From NCBI GenBank assembly GCA_024663395.1, contig JANFAH010000050.1, positions 124,001 to 188,000 of the forward strand: a stretch of DNA of 64,000 nt, written 5' to 3'. The notes beneath the pieces were generated by a model that was not told the origin of the DNA, made no database searches, and saw only the letters and a program-made list of their open reading frames with translations. This document shows positions 33,262 through 45,322 of this stretch, piece after piece. Source of the stretch: Pisolithus tinctorius. Taxonomy: Eukaryota > Basidiomycota > Agaricomycetes > Boletales > Pisolithaceae. Both the position numbers and the translations under genes were made by a program. Positions within the stretch are counted from its first letter, which is position 1. The number at the start of each line of letters is the position of its first letter.

Positions 33262-33653
33262 TGTGACAAGACCTAACAACAGGGTTTGTTGTAGGCTCGC
33301 ACCAAGAACTAAAAGAAGAAGAGAGGAGAGAACGGAGAGAAGCGACTTAGAAGCAGGTGAGTTTAGGACTCGTGGACCCAAATGAACTAGCTTGGAGCTA
33401 GTTGGGCAATTGAGCAACAGTATTTATACTAAGGTACATGAGGTAATGGTGAGGCATACATGAGGTCCATGACATCATAGTGATGTCATAATGATATCAC
33501 AGTGGAGCAGAATGTACTAGAAGGGGAACACACAGCAAAGGTGAGGCAAGGTCCAGGCCAGAGTCCAGACCGAGTCCAGAAGATAAGATAAGATCAAAAG
33601 ACTAGATAAGATGAAAGAGAAGGGAAGAAAAGAAAAGAGTACATATCATAACA
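33262..33653 (-). repeat. 5' LTR of element C, 392 bp
   Basis: The pair of 25762-26153. Terminal TG...CA; contains the TATA-like box and the start-site sequence described for the primer site. Confidence 0.93.
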
Positions 33654-34020
33654 AGACTGGACTGGAGACTGAAGTGGGTGCAAGGCCAAAGGGTCAGGAT
33701 CAGATGGGGAGCAGAGGTACAGAGGGGAGGAGTGGTTGGACTTAGTGACCAAAGATGCAGTGCTATTCCCTTGTGTGGGTCACAGTCTGAGTCTGAGGCC
33801 AAGGCAGGGTTATCAGAGTAGACTTAGTTGATTTCAGACTGAAGAGATACAGGCCAAGCAACTACAGGTTTATATACTAGAGACAGACTATGGTACAGAG
33901 ACTGGTAATGCCAGTCTCACAAAGATTGCTAAGATGATTGGTAAGAACAGTATTAGTAATGTATGACAGAGACAACTGGAGACCAGGACAGGGATGAGGG
34001 CAGACTGGGGACAAGGCCAG

Positions 34021-34921
34021 TGTCAAGTACAGGTTTACCCTCAGGTGACTGGGCTTCAAGACCAGGTAACAGGGGCTAAGTCTGGGTGGCCAGAGTCAAG
34101 GCCAGGAGACAGGGGCCAAGTCTAGTTGGACTGGAGTTAAGGCCAGAGGTCAGGGGTTAAGTCCAGAGGTCCAGACTTAAGACTGGGAGCACAGGAATAA
34201 GGCCAGTAGCATGGGAAACTGACCAGTCTTGGAGCATGCACAGAGGGAAGCTGGTCCAGGGTTGGATCTACCTCCCTTGGTCTCAGCTTATGTGCTGTAC
34301 CCTTATGCAAGCTGGGGAGAGGTCTGGGACAGGGGCCAGGGATAGCTTATGGCTCAGCCTTTGCTATGGAGTAGACTCAAGGGGTAATACAGATCTGAGG
34401 GTAATACTAAGTTGATATTCTGACTGGAGTGCTATGAAGTATGTATATGGGTTAAATATGCAAGGCCAGTCCAGAGTAATGAACATGAAGCCAGACTTGT
34501 TGATAAGCTATTAGAAAGATGATTAGCAAGAGAGGATAGCCATAGAGGCTGTGCCAAGACTGATAGTTAAAGTCCAGGCAACCAGCATAACTGGAGTCAG
34601 ACACAGGATTTGTACAGTAAGCAGAGTTAGATGAGAGGACCAAGCTAAATATAGTACAAACAATGGAAAACAGACCAGAGTTATGTCCAGGTGACCTGGA
34701 CATGTACATGGGAGGACTGGGGTGGAGCAGCACAAAGCCAGGAGGCTGGAATGGACCAGAGATAGGGGTAAAACACCAGACTTGAGTTATCTAGGCCAGA
34801 GTTGGGTTATTTAGGACTGTAGTTGTGTTCTCTAGGCTGGACTAGGACTGGACTTGACCAGAGATAGGGGCTAGGGGTCCAGACTGGACTGGGCTTGAGT
34901 CCAAGAGTCATGGATATGACA
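34021..34921 (-). repeat. Second solo LTR, long relative of the element A LTR
   Basis: TGTCAAGTAC start and GGATATGACA end, 901 bp, flanked by the duplication GCCAG (34016-34020 and 34922-34926). It resembles the element A LTR at both ends but is longer. It lies inside the solo LTR that surrounds element C. Confidence 0.8.
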
Positions 34922-35073
34922 GCCAGGCAGTGCTCAACTGAAGTGACATGCACTGCAAAGCAGTGTTAACTGTGCTAGACCAACTGGAGTTAAGGGATTG
35001 GCAAGGCCAAGGCCAGACTGGATGAGTGTGAGGCCAAGTCCAGCCAGGGTCAAGGCATGGCTATGACAAGGTC

Positions 35074-35668
35074 ATGGCACACAGCATGACTTTCTTTTAC
35101 TTGTACCTTGTCTTACTTAGGTTCCAGATCTGCATTTAGGGTTGGGACTTGTAAGGAATGATCATCTTTCACCATAGTGGGTATTGTTGCTGTGTAATAA
35201 CTCTTTCAGAATTAGAGCATGAGAGTGGGGCTCATAACCTAATGAAGGTATGAGTTCTATGCTCCATCAGTGCCAAGTAAACAAGTGGAAATATAGCTAT
35301 GCTCACCTCAGTGCATGAAGTAGTCCCTGAGGTGGAAAATAATGGTGTGGAAAATTTATAGTACTGTAATTAGTAAGTGGGGTGACATCAGAATTTAATT
35401 CCAAAGGTCAGAAAGAAATTTTGAACCCTCTGGGTGAAACTCCCAGATGCTACTGTAATTCCAGAGTGCACTCTCAACAATGGGTTCTCAGGGAGTATGG
35501 TTTATGCAGGGTATGGGTTAGGAGGGAATCAATTGTATATGGAGCTGATAACTAAATCTGAAAAGGGAAATTTTTTCCGATGTTGGTTATTCCCACGATT
35601 TTCGGCGTCGTAGAGACCTTGCTCTACCAGCAAGGTAATTTCCTGATGGCCAGGCTATCATTGCATAA
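35074..35668. other. Edge of the repeat block, no gene
   Basis: 35088-35120 repeats the LTR-like block of 25245-25285. From about 35140 no repeat match is seen, and by 35580 CpG returns to normal. The phosphotransferase promoter should lie here; no TATA box is obvious. Confidence 0.5.
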
Positions 35669-37110
35669 ATGAGCATCTCAAAAGACGCAATCCACTCATC
35701 CGGACCCCAGTTACTATTGGATCATGACGTTCCTCTTAAACCTCTACCCTCCATTACTGATTCTCTCACCAACATCCCTAGTTCAGCGAGGAAATTTTTC
35801 GCCTCTGTATCCGGTCCCACTGAGATTTTGTCCTCGAAATTCGTCTCCAGAGTAGAAGGAATCGATGTTATCGAAGGGGGTTACAACTTTGTGCACATCC
35901 TTGACCTCGACACCGGTGAATCTGGTCGCCACTTTCCCTTTGTTTTGCGCTGTCCAATTGATCCAGATACCATCTCTCGATGGCAGACCTGTACAGCTGT
36001 AGGCTGTATGCTGTACTGCCAGCAACACCCTGATCTCAACATACCCACTCCAGCCATCTACGCTTATAACTGCACTTATGGATCGGAATTCATTGCCATG
36101 GAATATATCGATGGAGATACCCTGAACGACGTGTGGCTGGACCTTCCAGAGGAGGAAAAGCAGAATATGGTCAACCAAGTCGTAGAGATAATGCGTACGA
36201 TGAGGACAAAGACGAGCTTCAAATTGATCGGGGGAATCCGCCCAGATGGTTGCTCCTGTCCTCTAGTCGATGGCAGGGATGCCGCGAGTGGGAGGGTATG
36301 TTTACCTGGACCGTATAGCTCCACAGATGCTGAGCCTCGTACAGGGAGTAGTTGACGGTTTCGGTCTATACAATATCGGGCCGTTAGTGCTTCGACAACC
36401 ACTTTCGCTCACATCTGCGTTGTGTACTCATGATTTAAACAGGTACGCGTCCGTGCGAGAATACGTTCAGTCCGTCTTCGACCGTCAATTCCATCACATG
36501 GATCAAATGTTGCACAAAGGTACACTCTTGGTTCACGAAGCAGAGTTCAGGGAGGAGATGAGCAAGTGCCTTGAGAGTTTGACGCCGGAGGAGGCATTCG
36601 AACTTGTAAAGAGAAAGAGGGATGATTTTATGGCACAGTCATATGACTGGAAGTACCCCTTCGTGTTGCGGCATGGGGACCTACATGGGCGGAATGTCAT
36701 AGTGAGGTATGTTCTACTCTCTCTTGGAAGTCTTTCAGAGTGAAGTTGATTCAACACCTAGCCGTTCTTCCCCCCGCCTTATACTGGCGATTCTCGACTG
36801 GGACTTTGGTGGTTCTCATGCACTCCCGTTTGCTGATCAAGCCTTCGAGGTGTCTTCCCCAGACACCGACGAAAACACTGATGTGCGCATAAAGCAAGCG
36901 GAAAAATTGCATCATGCACTACTCCAGATCGACGAACTCGTCGGATTTCTCCCGACAGATTATCAACTGACCAAATTAGTGTCATCCGTGAAACTGTTCG
37001 ACCTCGACTTAGAAGCGGAAACAGTACGAGGCAAGGATACCGTTGCGAACGTTGGTGCAGATCCCAGTATCGATTCTATGGCTGATGTCCCCGTTGATGC
37101 TGAGAAATAA
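35669..37110 (+). CDS. Phosphotransferase, APH/choline-kinase fold
   Basis: Four exons: 35669-36295, 36345-36382, 36443-36706 and 36762-37110, with GT-AG introns of 49, 60 and 55 nt, giving 425 residues. The protein has the kinase-like core of the aminoglycoside phosphotransferase family: N-lobe with EGGYNFVHILDL and FVLRCP; hinge MEYIDGDTLNDVW; the catalytic loop HGDLHGRNVIV (near 295-305), whose Asp is the usual base and Asn a magnesium ligand; and the metal site ILDWDFGG in exon 4. The conserved GGIRPDG and FGLYNIGP segments match the fungal branch of this family. The substrate cannot be told from sequence; many fungal members are uncharacterised. Normal CpG and intact frames indicate a host gene. 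Confidence 0.85.
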
Positions 37111-38193
37111 ACTGGTGTTCGGAGTATGTACACGACACTTGTGCGTGACAGTGGGTGCTCTGCTGACTCGAGCTTATGCTACAGAGGCTTCTATGATTGA
37201 TCGTACAGCACGAACCGGGGCAGGACCCAAAGAAGGATGAGTCCATTGACAACAGGAGATAACTAGAATATGTATGACATACGTGCCGAGTGAGCGGTAG
37301 GGTTCAGATGGGAATTGGAGGGATGCGTCATCGTAGTCATCGTCCCTGACTTAGTGCTCTCGATGATCCCACCTGTGTCAGCATTTACGACTGCTCCCAG
37401 CGATACACAGCATCTTGACTTTTTGCATTGAAGACTGGGAAGTGAAAGGTGCGACCTTTACGTTGAATGTAGCGTCTTGGTGGGCACGCGCGATTTCCAT
37501 TGCTTCCTCGGCCCTTGCTCGAGCATCCACAGAAGTGATGGGCGCTCGGTGATTGTAATGGGTCCTATTTGTGAATTACTGTTGGGTGGCAGGAAGGCCA
37601 ATGACAGCACCACCTATACAAGGGAATGGCAAGATAGCATTCTTTCTGATAGTGGGAAATTGCTGTTAGGTAGCAGGCTGACAGCTCCTCCTTATCTACT
37701 GCAAAGACAATGTAGAATGACATCATCTGCGCAAACACCGGAAAGAAAGACCACTCATGTCCCGGCCTTGGACGGAAAGTATCCGCTCCTTATTGCCCTT
37801 CTGGGCCTTCTTGGCGCCGTCCTTCCTCTCCTCTCTTCATTATCAACAAACTCCTTATATTCGTGTTTTCTTTAGGAAGGTGAGGGCTTAGTCCGGAGTC
37901 CGGCTGGAGTGTGCATGCAAGCACGACTGAGCCTAAGCACGTCGGGAAGGGGAGGGCCCGCCGAACACCAACGGTCGATACCGCAGGCCAACAATACTTC
38001 TTGCAGCTATAGTCACTCACGTTCGAATGATCACCCGTTCGCGGTAGATGCAGGAGGGACGTGCCAATTGATACTAAATAATGTAGATTTTGGTAGACTC
38101 AAGGGACCCACGAAAACCCCAGCGAGCGTCAATCCGCTGAGGCTTCCAACATGATCTCATCGAGTCTCCAGCCAGCTAGGAGGCTCTGTCAGT
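37111..38193. other. Intergenic, no gene seen
   Basis: Normal-CpG sequence. Short open frames on both strands have no coherent motif. I see no repeat or transposon end. Confidence 0.6.
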
Positions 38194-40706
38194 ATGACCA
38201 GGTTTCAATGGGAAAACCTTGAACAATTTATCAGTTTGGTCAACTTGCTATCCCTATGCAACGATGGCCAACTCCAACCGGGAAAGAAGAGGATCACGAA
38301 GACATCGACGTCTGTGGTGACCACCAGGTTGCTTGGGAAGGTAAGGAAGACGAACTCAAGCAACATTTTCTGGACGGGTTTGCGGAGATCATGTCGAGAG
38401 ACAATGGTGGGAAATACATTTGTTGCGCAGCACTCTAGCAGTCACTTAGTCGACACCCCAGAAGCAGGATGGGATATTTTGCGGCAAGCTTGAAAGGCTT
38501 CTCGCTCATATCGGCGCGTCCGTGCAAGAAGAAACAATCAGTAGCCCGTTATCATGCCCCACAAATCTTCGACTCGTGTTGTAGGCAGTATCCGTGAGGT
38601 CAAGCGTGCGGAACTTGGGAAGGAGTTGGTATGGTACAACCAACCTCGCCTCGATCAGGACGCGAATACGCTACGCAGACATTTGCGAGTGTTCAAGACT
38701 AGTGGATCTTTGGACAGCATCCTTTCTTGTAATGACTCCGAGTGCAGAACCTTCTGCGACGACCGTCGCATCAGACCTTACTCAGAGGCAACTCACGAGG
38801 CCTACATGAAGGTTGTCCAGGAGCGTATTCTTGAATAGATAACATTCTTTGCATAGGCGATAGTACAGCTGAACGACGCCGCCTGACTGAATCTACCAAC
38901 TCCATTCGGCGAATGCGATCTCTTTAGATATTCCTCCTTTCCTTTCCGAAGGTTTCTGCCGGGCATAGGCTCTTGGATATCCGTTCCTCGGACCGTCCGA
39001 TGTCGTGCTGTTACATGCTCGTGAATGCTGCTCTCAAGATTCCAGGATTCGCCCAACTGACCATTGTTCTTGTGAAGAACCTCTGGCCTCGCGTCTGTCC
39101 GTCCACTCTTCCCCCATTGACTGATGCAATGAAACTCTTTGGCGGGATTTTGATTCTGAACCAACTCTCAGTGAAGAATGTCATCAGCAGAAAGTCAAGC
39201 GTCGTTAGCACACAGAGGCGTTTGCAGAGATAACGGACGTCGAGCTTATGCCCGTATATCGGTTGCAGTAAGTTGTCCTGCTTTCTCTGTGCCGCTTTCC
39301 TCAATTCCTTTCGCCACCACGGCAGTATGTTCAGGACTCGTGGAGGTCACGGGAAGATCTACACGCTGTGGTCCATCCCAGACATGGATGGACTTCATGA
39401 CGATACGGTCACTGCTCTCGATTCCGCAGCGAAAACCATGCGGGAATCCCTTCTCCATGAGATGTTCCAACCTCTCACATCAGCTACTTATACCCCCAAA
39501 TTATCTGCTGGATTTGCCGTTCATGAGAACAAGTCATCTTTCACTCGTTAACACCATAAATATCCACCTGCCCGGCGCGAAGTCGGTTCCTCAAGCACCG
39601 ATGCATTTGAGAACCCTGCCAGGTGAGTGCCCGCGTTAAGCGCTGGTCATGGATAGTGAGTGTTGTACTTACTAGTTCTGATCTGGTCAGAGGTTTGGGG
39701 ATTTGCAGTGCAGACGGCGCGTTTGAACCTGCTGGTATTTCAAAGGTTTCTAAAGAATGTGGAGAAGCCACGGCTGAAATTTCAACGCAAAGTTCCAAAT
39801 GCCCTGGCCCGTGGTTGTACAGTGAACTCTGTGATGAGCCGGACTACTATAGATATGCTTCCAAGCCCGTGATAGGTCGACCTCTCGACAATGCTCATGA
39901 GTTTGTTCAAGCCTCTCCGGAAGGATTATTGGGTGACTCTGGCGGAGACGCTGGGATTTTGGGAGTTGGAAGCCGGGAGTCGCACGTGTGGCAAGTGGAA
40001 GACAGGCTGACAGGAATCACCATAGCCAAGCACGAAGTGATGCCTGGACACGTTCGTAGCCAACGCCACGTACGGTTCCGATGGTAACCGGGGCACCGCT
40101 AACTTGCAACACGGACTCCTTGAATTCCTGGCGGTTTCCAGATCGTACGTCGAAACCGAAGATAGGAAGGTGTTCCCCCACCTAGTGCTAGAGGCAAAAC
40201 GCAAGTTGTTCGTGTTGTGGGCTATGCTGTTGAACGGAAACTACCCCAAACTCTGTCAGTTTGACACGGTCTACAAGGACTTGTACTTCCAGTTCGGCTT
40301 CGTAACTGGTCGCAGCTCCGAGGGCGAGCAGGTGTTACCGAAGGTGTACAGAAGTCTCATCTCCAAATGCTCTTTCGCGGAGTTCTGGACTGTGTTTGAA
40401 TCGAGGAACCTCATCACGCTAATGGACGCGAAGGGACTTAAAGGAACGCGCAGCAGAGTTCAGCATCTGTTCTTGAAGATCAAGTGCGACAATTGGTGTC
40501 CCACTGTGTGGCACCTCCGATTGTTCGTTAGATGCCCGGATATAGATCCTCCACCACGAGTCACCACTGACTATGGGTTTTCCAACTGCAAGACAACCGA
40601 AGAAACAAAAACTCTCAAAGCCATATATGGAAGGTTGCTCGAGCCTCCAACGATCGACCCCATGGATTTACACGCGACTTGCAACAAGGGCAAGCTGTAT
40701 GCATAG
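38194..40706 (+). pseudogene. Pseudogene of the OTT_1508-like deaminase/MYND family
   Basis: The first member of the tandem array. ATG 38194 begins FQWENLEQFISLVNLLS, shared with the two intact genes, but frames break at about 38310 and repeatedly after. The deaminase HAE segment is deleted near 39220-39240. The Cys part remains (LSCFLCAAFLNSF, about 39270-39305), followed by GGHGKIYTLWSIPDMDGL. The MYND finger is mutated, with several Cys lost (KCPGPWLYSELCDE). The C-terminal region 40104-40706 is still one open frame of 200 codons (FQFGFVTGRSSEGEQVLPK). Its 3' flank matches that of the third gene. Confidence 0.85.
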
Positions 40707-41724
40707 CGATATCAAGGGGGTGGGTGCCAGTGCAGCGGATGAAGTCGAACCCCCGAGTTTTCTTTTATTTTTGGCTCTCCTCTTTTTCTTTCTTGCGCTT
40801 CCATTTATATGGCTTTCGTGTTATACGTGTGCTCCATGTGCAAAATGGACGTCAGTGAAGTTGCAATACACGGTGTATGATATGTGACTCTAGTGCAGTT
40901 TGTAGTTTGTGTTCGCATTGTAGACGACGACGACGACGATTGGTGTCTCCTGCGACTATTATGTTCCACTCAAACTTCCGAGGTCGCCGCAAGTAAAGTC
41001 AAGGAAGACGTACGAAGTCTCTACGAGTATCCACGATTTCATCGAGGGTACCACGGAAGGATGTGCTATTTGCTACAGTAGAACATCCACACCAAACCCT
41101 TGACCAAACCAGTCGTCAAGAAAACGAAAGCATGATCAGTCAAGTACTCACGTCCGATCAAATCCTCGTTCTTCAGTGGAACGGACATCCACCGTAGGAG
41201 GTTGAGGCTTCAGAGTCCCCGTTCGTGTGCGAGTATTACAGTTCAAGTCGGAAAGATTGTCCGACAATCTAGGCTGTACTGTAGGTTCACATGCACTTCT
41301 CGTCTTCTTTCTTTTGCAAAACAATTGTCACCTGTCGAGTCTTCGGGGTCTGCTTATAACGGGAGACTAGATGACGACGTCAGGAACGTTGAAGAGACGC
41401 TATCTGAGGTACGACCGTTAAATTCCCCGGTTCCGCAGTAGCCGTTCACAACTGAGGACGACCCGCAGTTTTCAGAATTCAACAAGCAAGTCGTTTCAAG
41501 GTGTCCAACAAGTCCATATACAGTGTACACAGCGAAGTCAATGGAACTCCTTCACGTGTGTGGTCGGTTTCTAGATCTTGGGCTGCCTCATGGGACCCAT
41601 GGAAACTTCTTCGGGCGTCAATCTATTGTGTTCTGACATGCTGCATCCTGCTGGTTGCTATTTCATTGAGTCCCCTCAACCCAGACAACCCATCATCTGA
41701 CGTTCTCGAGAGGACTTAACCAAC
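40707..41724. other. Spacer between array members
   Basis: Just after the pseudogene, a frame gives FLLFLALLFFFLALPF, resembling the hydrophobic tail of the third gene; 40830-40915 matches 48531-48610. A short (GAC)n run sits near 40922. 41580-41724 resembles 45225-45322, the 5' flank of the next member. Confidence 0.6.
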
Positions 41725-44696
41725 ATGGCCAAGTTTGAGTGGGAAAATCTCGAACAATTCATCAGCCTAACGAATCTGCTGTCCCTGCGCAATGGCGGAC
41801 AGCTTAGACCGGGAAATACGTCAAAAGACGAAGATGTCGGGGTTGACGTTGGCTTCAACGGAGGCAATTCGGATACTGGGGATAGCAAGGAAGACGAGCT
41901 CAAGGAACGCTTTTTGGACAGGTTCGCGGAGATTATGTCAAGAGACAAAGGGGGAAAACATGTTTGTTGTGTAGCACTCCAGGAGTCGGGGGACCGACAC
42001 CTCGACGAGGACGTCAGGATTTCGCTGCTTGTTGCCCGTAATGACACCTTCAACGAGCAGGATACGAAATTCTTTCGCACTCTTGGAAGGCTACTCGCGG
42101 CCATTGGTGCTTCCGTGTACGATGACACGATCAGTATGCACGTTAGTGTCGTCCGTGACAACCCTTAAACTGATCGTGCGTACATTGTAGATCCACACGC
42201 AATTGAGCAGCAGCTGTGGGTGGAGCTAGTATGTTACAACCAACCTCGTCTGGGGCTCTATGCGGATAGCTTGCACGACAATTTGAAAGCATTCAAAGCC
42301 GCCGGATCCCAGGACAGCATTCCTCATTACACTCCTCAGCCACCACACAATGATGATTCTGAACACACAACTTTCCGTGACGACTCTTGTATCGGTCCGT
42401 ACTCAGAGGCTACTCATGACGACTATATGAAGTTTGCACAGAAGCATATCCTCGAACTTGACACTATTCTTTCCGCTGGTGACAGAGCCACCCAGCAACG
42501 CCTGCTCGCTGAGCATACCTATTCCATCCGACATATGAAATCGCTCAGGATATATATCGATTCCTGTCCCAAAGCCTCCGTTGGGCGTAGGCTTCTCTCG
42601 GACATCCTCTTCTTGGGCCGCTTAAGGTCCTGCTATTACACACTCGTGGAAGCGGCGCGCAACATTACCGGATTTGCTCGTCTGTCTATCGTTCTTGTGA
42701 AGAACCTTCCACCTCGCGTCTGTCCGGCCACTTTGCCCTCTTTGCCAGATGCAATGAAATACTTGGGTCAGAGCTTGAATCCGAGCTCGGTTAAGAGATT
42801 TATCAACCCGAAGTCAAGCGTCATCAGTGCAGAACGAAATTTTAAACAAATTCAGAACAATCTCTCTCGCAAGCATCTCCACACCCATGCGGAACTTCAG
42901 CTCGTTCTTTATATGACAAGGACGGCCGACGTGAAGACCATGAGCAGGGAAACATACCCGTACATCGGATGCAGCAAGTTATCCTGCTTTCTTTGTACAG
43001 CTTTCCTCGAGTCCTTTGATCACGATGGGTTTACGTTCAGGACTCGCGGAAGTCACAGCAAGATTTACACGTTGTGGTCCATCCTGGACATGGATGGGCT
43101 TTGTGAAGATATGGTCGCCGCCCTCCATTCCGCGCTGAAGAAGACGCGGAACCTCCTTGTTCGCGAGATGATCAAGCCTATTACGGTAGCTTCTCATGTC
43201 GCCGAATCAACGGCTGCAGTTACGGACTATAACCCCCAATCGTCCTTGGTCCATCAATATCACAAAACTCTGGCTGCTCAACGTGAATTCGATTCCCTCA
43301 GTGCAAATGCACCCAAAATTTTAGCTAGGTAATTGGTCTGGTTCTGCAGTCACCCATGAGTACCAACCATGTAATGTGCAGGAATTTTGACCCAGTCGAA
43401 GAAGTCGAGAGCTATGATGTACCGATCGTCTTAGAGCGTTCAAAAACTCCAGAGCGTTCTGGAGAATGCGAAAACTGCGAACTCGAGACTGCGAGGAAAT
43501 GCTCTAAATGTCGCGGACCGTGGCTGTGCAGTGAACGCTGCGAGGACGAGTGGGACTACCATGGTCATACTTTCAAGTGTGCCATAGGACGGCCTCTCGA
43601 TACTGCCGACTACCTCGTCCGGGCGTGTTGGACGGACTGGTTGGGTGACCTTGATGAAGACACCAAGGAAGATTTCGGATTCGCAAAGTTTACGTCGGTT
43701 TACGATGTGCAGAAACTCTTTGGTCTTTATGTCGGCCTCACCCGTATGGGAGTTAGAACCCGTGAATTGCACAAGTGGCAAACCGAAGGCACGCTGGCGG
43801 AAAACATCACAGCAAAATACGAGGCCATACCCGAACGCCATCGTGGCGGGTATTATCCATGGTTCCGTGAGAATCTGCACATTTTTAACTCGCGAGGCGG
43901 ACCCCCCGACTTTTTAGCGGTCGCCAGACCATACCTCGACTCAGCGGATAGGGAGAAAGAACCCCACCAGTTGGTTCCAGAAGCGAAACGCAAGTCATTC
44001 ATACTGTATGCCCTGCTTTTGAACGGATACCACCCAAATCCCTCCATCGAGCCTGACACAATCTGCAAAGAGCTCTACTTTGAGTTCGGCTTCGTAACTG
44101 GCCGTGGCTCCGAAGGCGAACAGGTGTTACCCTGGGTATACAGGAAACTCATTCCCGAGTGCACTTTTACAGAGTTTTGGACTGCATTTCAATCCAACAA
44201 CCTCGTCGCGTTGATGGATACAAAAGGGCTTGGACCGGAACGCAAGCAAGTCCAGCATTTCGAGGCCTTCATGAAGATCAAAGGCAACGAATGGTGTCCT
44301 ACTGTGTGGCACCTCAGACTCTTCGTTCACTCCCCAAATGTGGATCCTCCGCGATATGTCACTGTGGACTATGGATTTTTCAACTGCAAAACAGTTGAAG
44401 AGAAATTTTCTTTGAAAGGAGTGTATAAGGAGCTGTTGGCAAGGGTTGACCCCATGGAGTTGCACGCGGCTTGTATCAAGGGAAAACTGTACGATTTCGT
44501 TCGTGGAAATAAGCCGAATCTCGAGCAGAGGTTCAAGAGGTTAATGACCAACTCCTATCCGCTCCCCGGCAATGTTGAGTGGGCTGGCATGTGCGCGGAA
44601 CGCGTCGAGATCCATGGTTTGACGGCTGAAGTCGCTCAAAATATGATGTCCACCTTGGGTCAACAAAATGTTCGTATCGTCCACGTGAAAAAGTAA
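41725..44696 (+). CDS. OTT_1508-like deaminase domain + MYND zinc finger protein (copy 2)
   Basis: Exons 41725-42133, 42191-43328 and 43382-44696, introns of 57 and 53 nt, 953 residues. Intron 1 contains an in-frame stop (42166-42168), so splicing is required. Domains: N-terminal family region (FEWENLEQFISL); deaminase-like domain with HAEL at about 369-372 and IGCSKLSCFLC, whose Cys402 and Cys405 complete the usual zinc site; GSHSKIYTLWS; a MYND finger from Cys545 (CENC ... CSKC ... CSERC ... HGHTFKC); and a C-terminal region of about 370 residues (FGFVTGRGSEGEQVLP) of unknown function. Fungal OTT_1508-like deaminases (Pfam PF14441) are a known family; substrate is unproven, nucleic acid or nucleotide being likely. 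MYND fingers usually bind proteins. Confidence 0.82.
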
Positions 44697-45322
44697 TGGC
44701 TGGACTTGATGGCCTGGTTTGCTTCTGTCCTGTACAACTGAGAAGCCCTATGTGGATTGGAGGATGCGTCCCTGTACTATTCTATTGTCTGCTCTGTATC
44801 ATACCAGTCGGTAGCTGTACACTCTTGGGCCGTTTGACGCTCAACTACCCTGCGTGCCGGCCCCGCAACGGCCCCGCGCAAGCTCCGCGTACAGCACCTA
44901 TTACACACCACCAAACACACGCCAAAACATGTAGTCACTAACAGCTGCCCCCCTACACACTCGTATGGCGCAGGTGAGAAATCTGTATATGGCTCATTGA
45001 AGGGTACGTATGGACAACCTTGCCCATTACATCTACCCCGATGGAAGCAAGGTCTCCGGCGGCAGCGCCGTCCCCCGGTGCTGAGAACAATCTACATTCT
45101 TCAACGGGGAAGCAGGCCATTTCGGTATGCGTCCAGTGACAGTTTTCGCCATAATTCCATATACACGGCGTAGTTGATTCATTGAACTTTCGCCGCAGGT
45201 GTGTGGTTCGATTCTAGATCTCATGGGACCTCATGGAATCCACGCGGTGTTCCATATATATATTCTGACTCGCGGCGTTCTTCTGGTTCTCTCATCGATT
45301 TCCCCGAGAGGACCCAACCAGT
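44697..45322. other. Spacer between array members
   Basis: No gene. The last 100 bp resembles the 5' flank of the previous member (CATGGGACC and CGAGAGGAC blocks), including a TATATATAT-like stretch near 45258. Confidence 0.6.

Larger units (their letters stand above)
25762..33653 (-). mobile_element. Ty3/gypsy chromovirus element C, with two nested insertions
   Basis: The whole element is present in minus orientation: 5' LTR 33262-33653, gag, protease, RT, RNase H, integrase and chromodomain, polypurine tract 26154-26166, 3' LTR 25762-26153. A perfect duplication AGACT flanks it (25757-25761, 33654-33658). It is about 5.85 kb without the Tc1 element and the solo LTR inside it. Decay is milder than in element B, with CpG still present in places. 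Confidence 0.93.
25731..35068 (-). repeat. Solo LTR of the element A family, split by two insertions
   Basis: The LTR pieces are 25731-25761, 33659-34020 and 34927-35068. Removing the insertions and one copy of each duplication leaves about 535 bp, close to the 528-bp LTR of element A, in minus orientation with TGTCA/TGACA ends. The 5-bp duplication AGGTC lies at 25726-25730 and 35069-35073. Matching blocks include GCACTGCAAAGCAGTGT and CTAGACCAACTGGAG near 34950-34990. No internal sequence remains, so it is a recombination-derived solo LTR. Confidence 0.88.

Noticed and set aside
37111..38193. Several 60-130 codon open frames as genes
   Set aside because: No motifs, no plausible introns, frames on both strands; expected by chance.
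42166..42168. Premature stop making copy 2 a pseudogene
   Set aside because: A GTATGC...GTAG intron (42134-42190) removes it in phase, and the paralogue has an intron at the same place.
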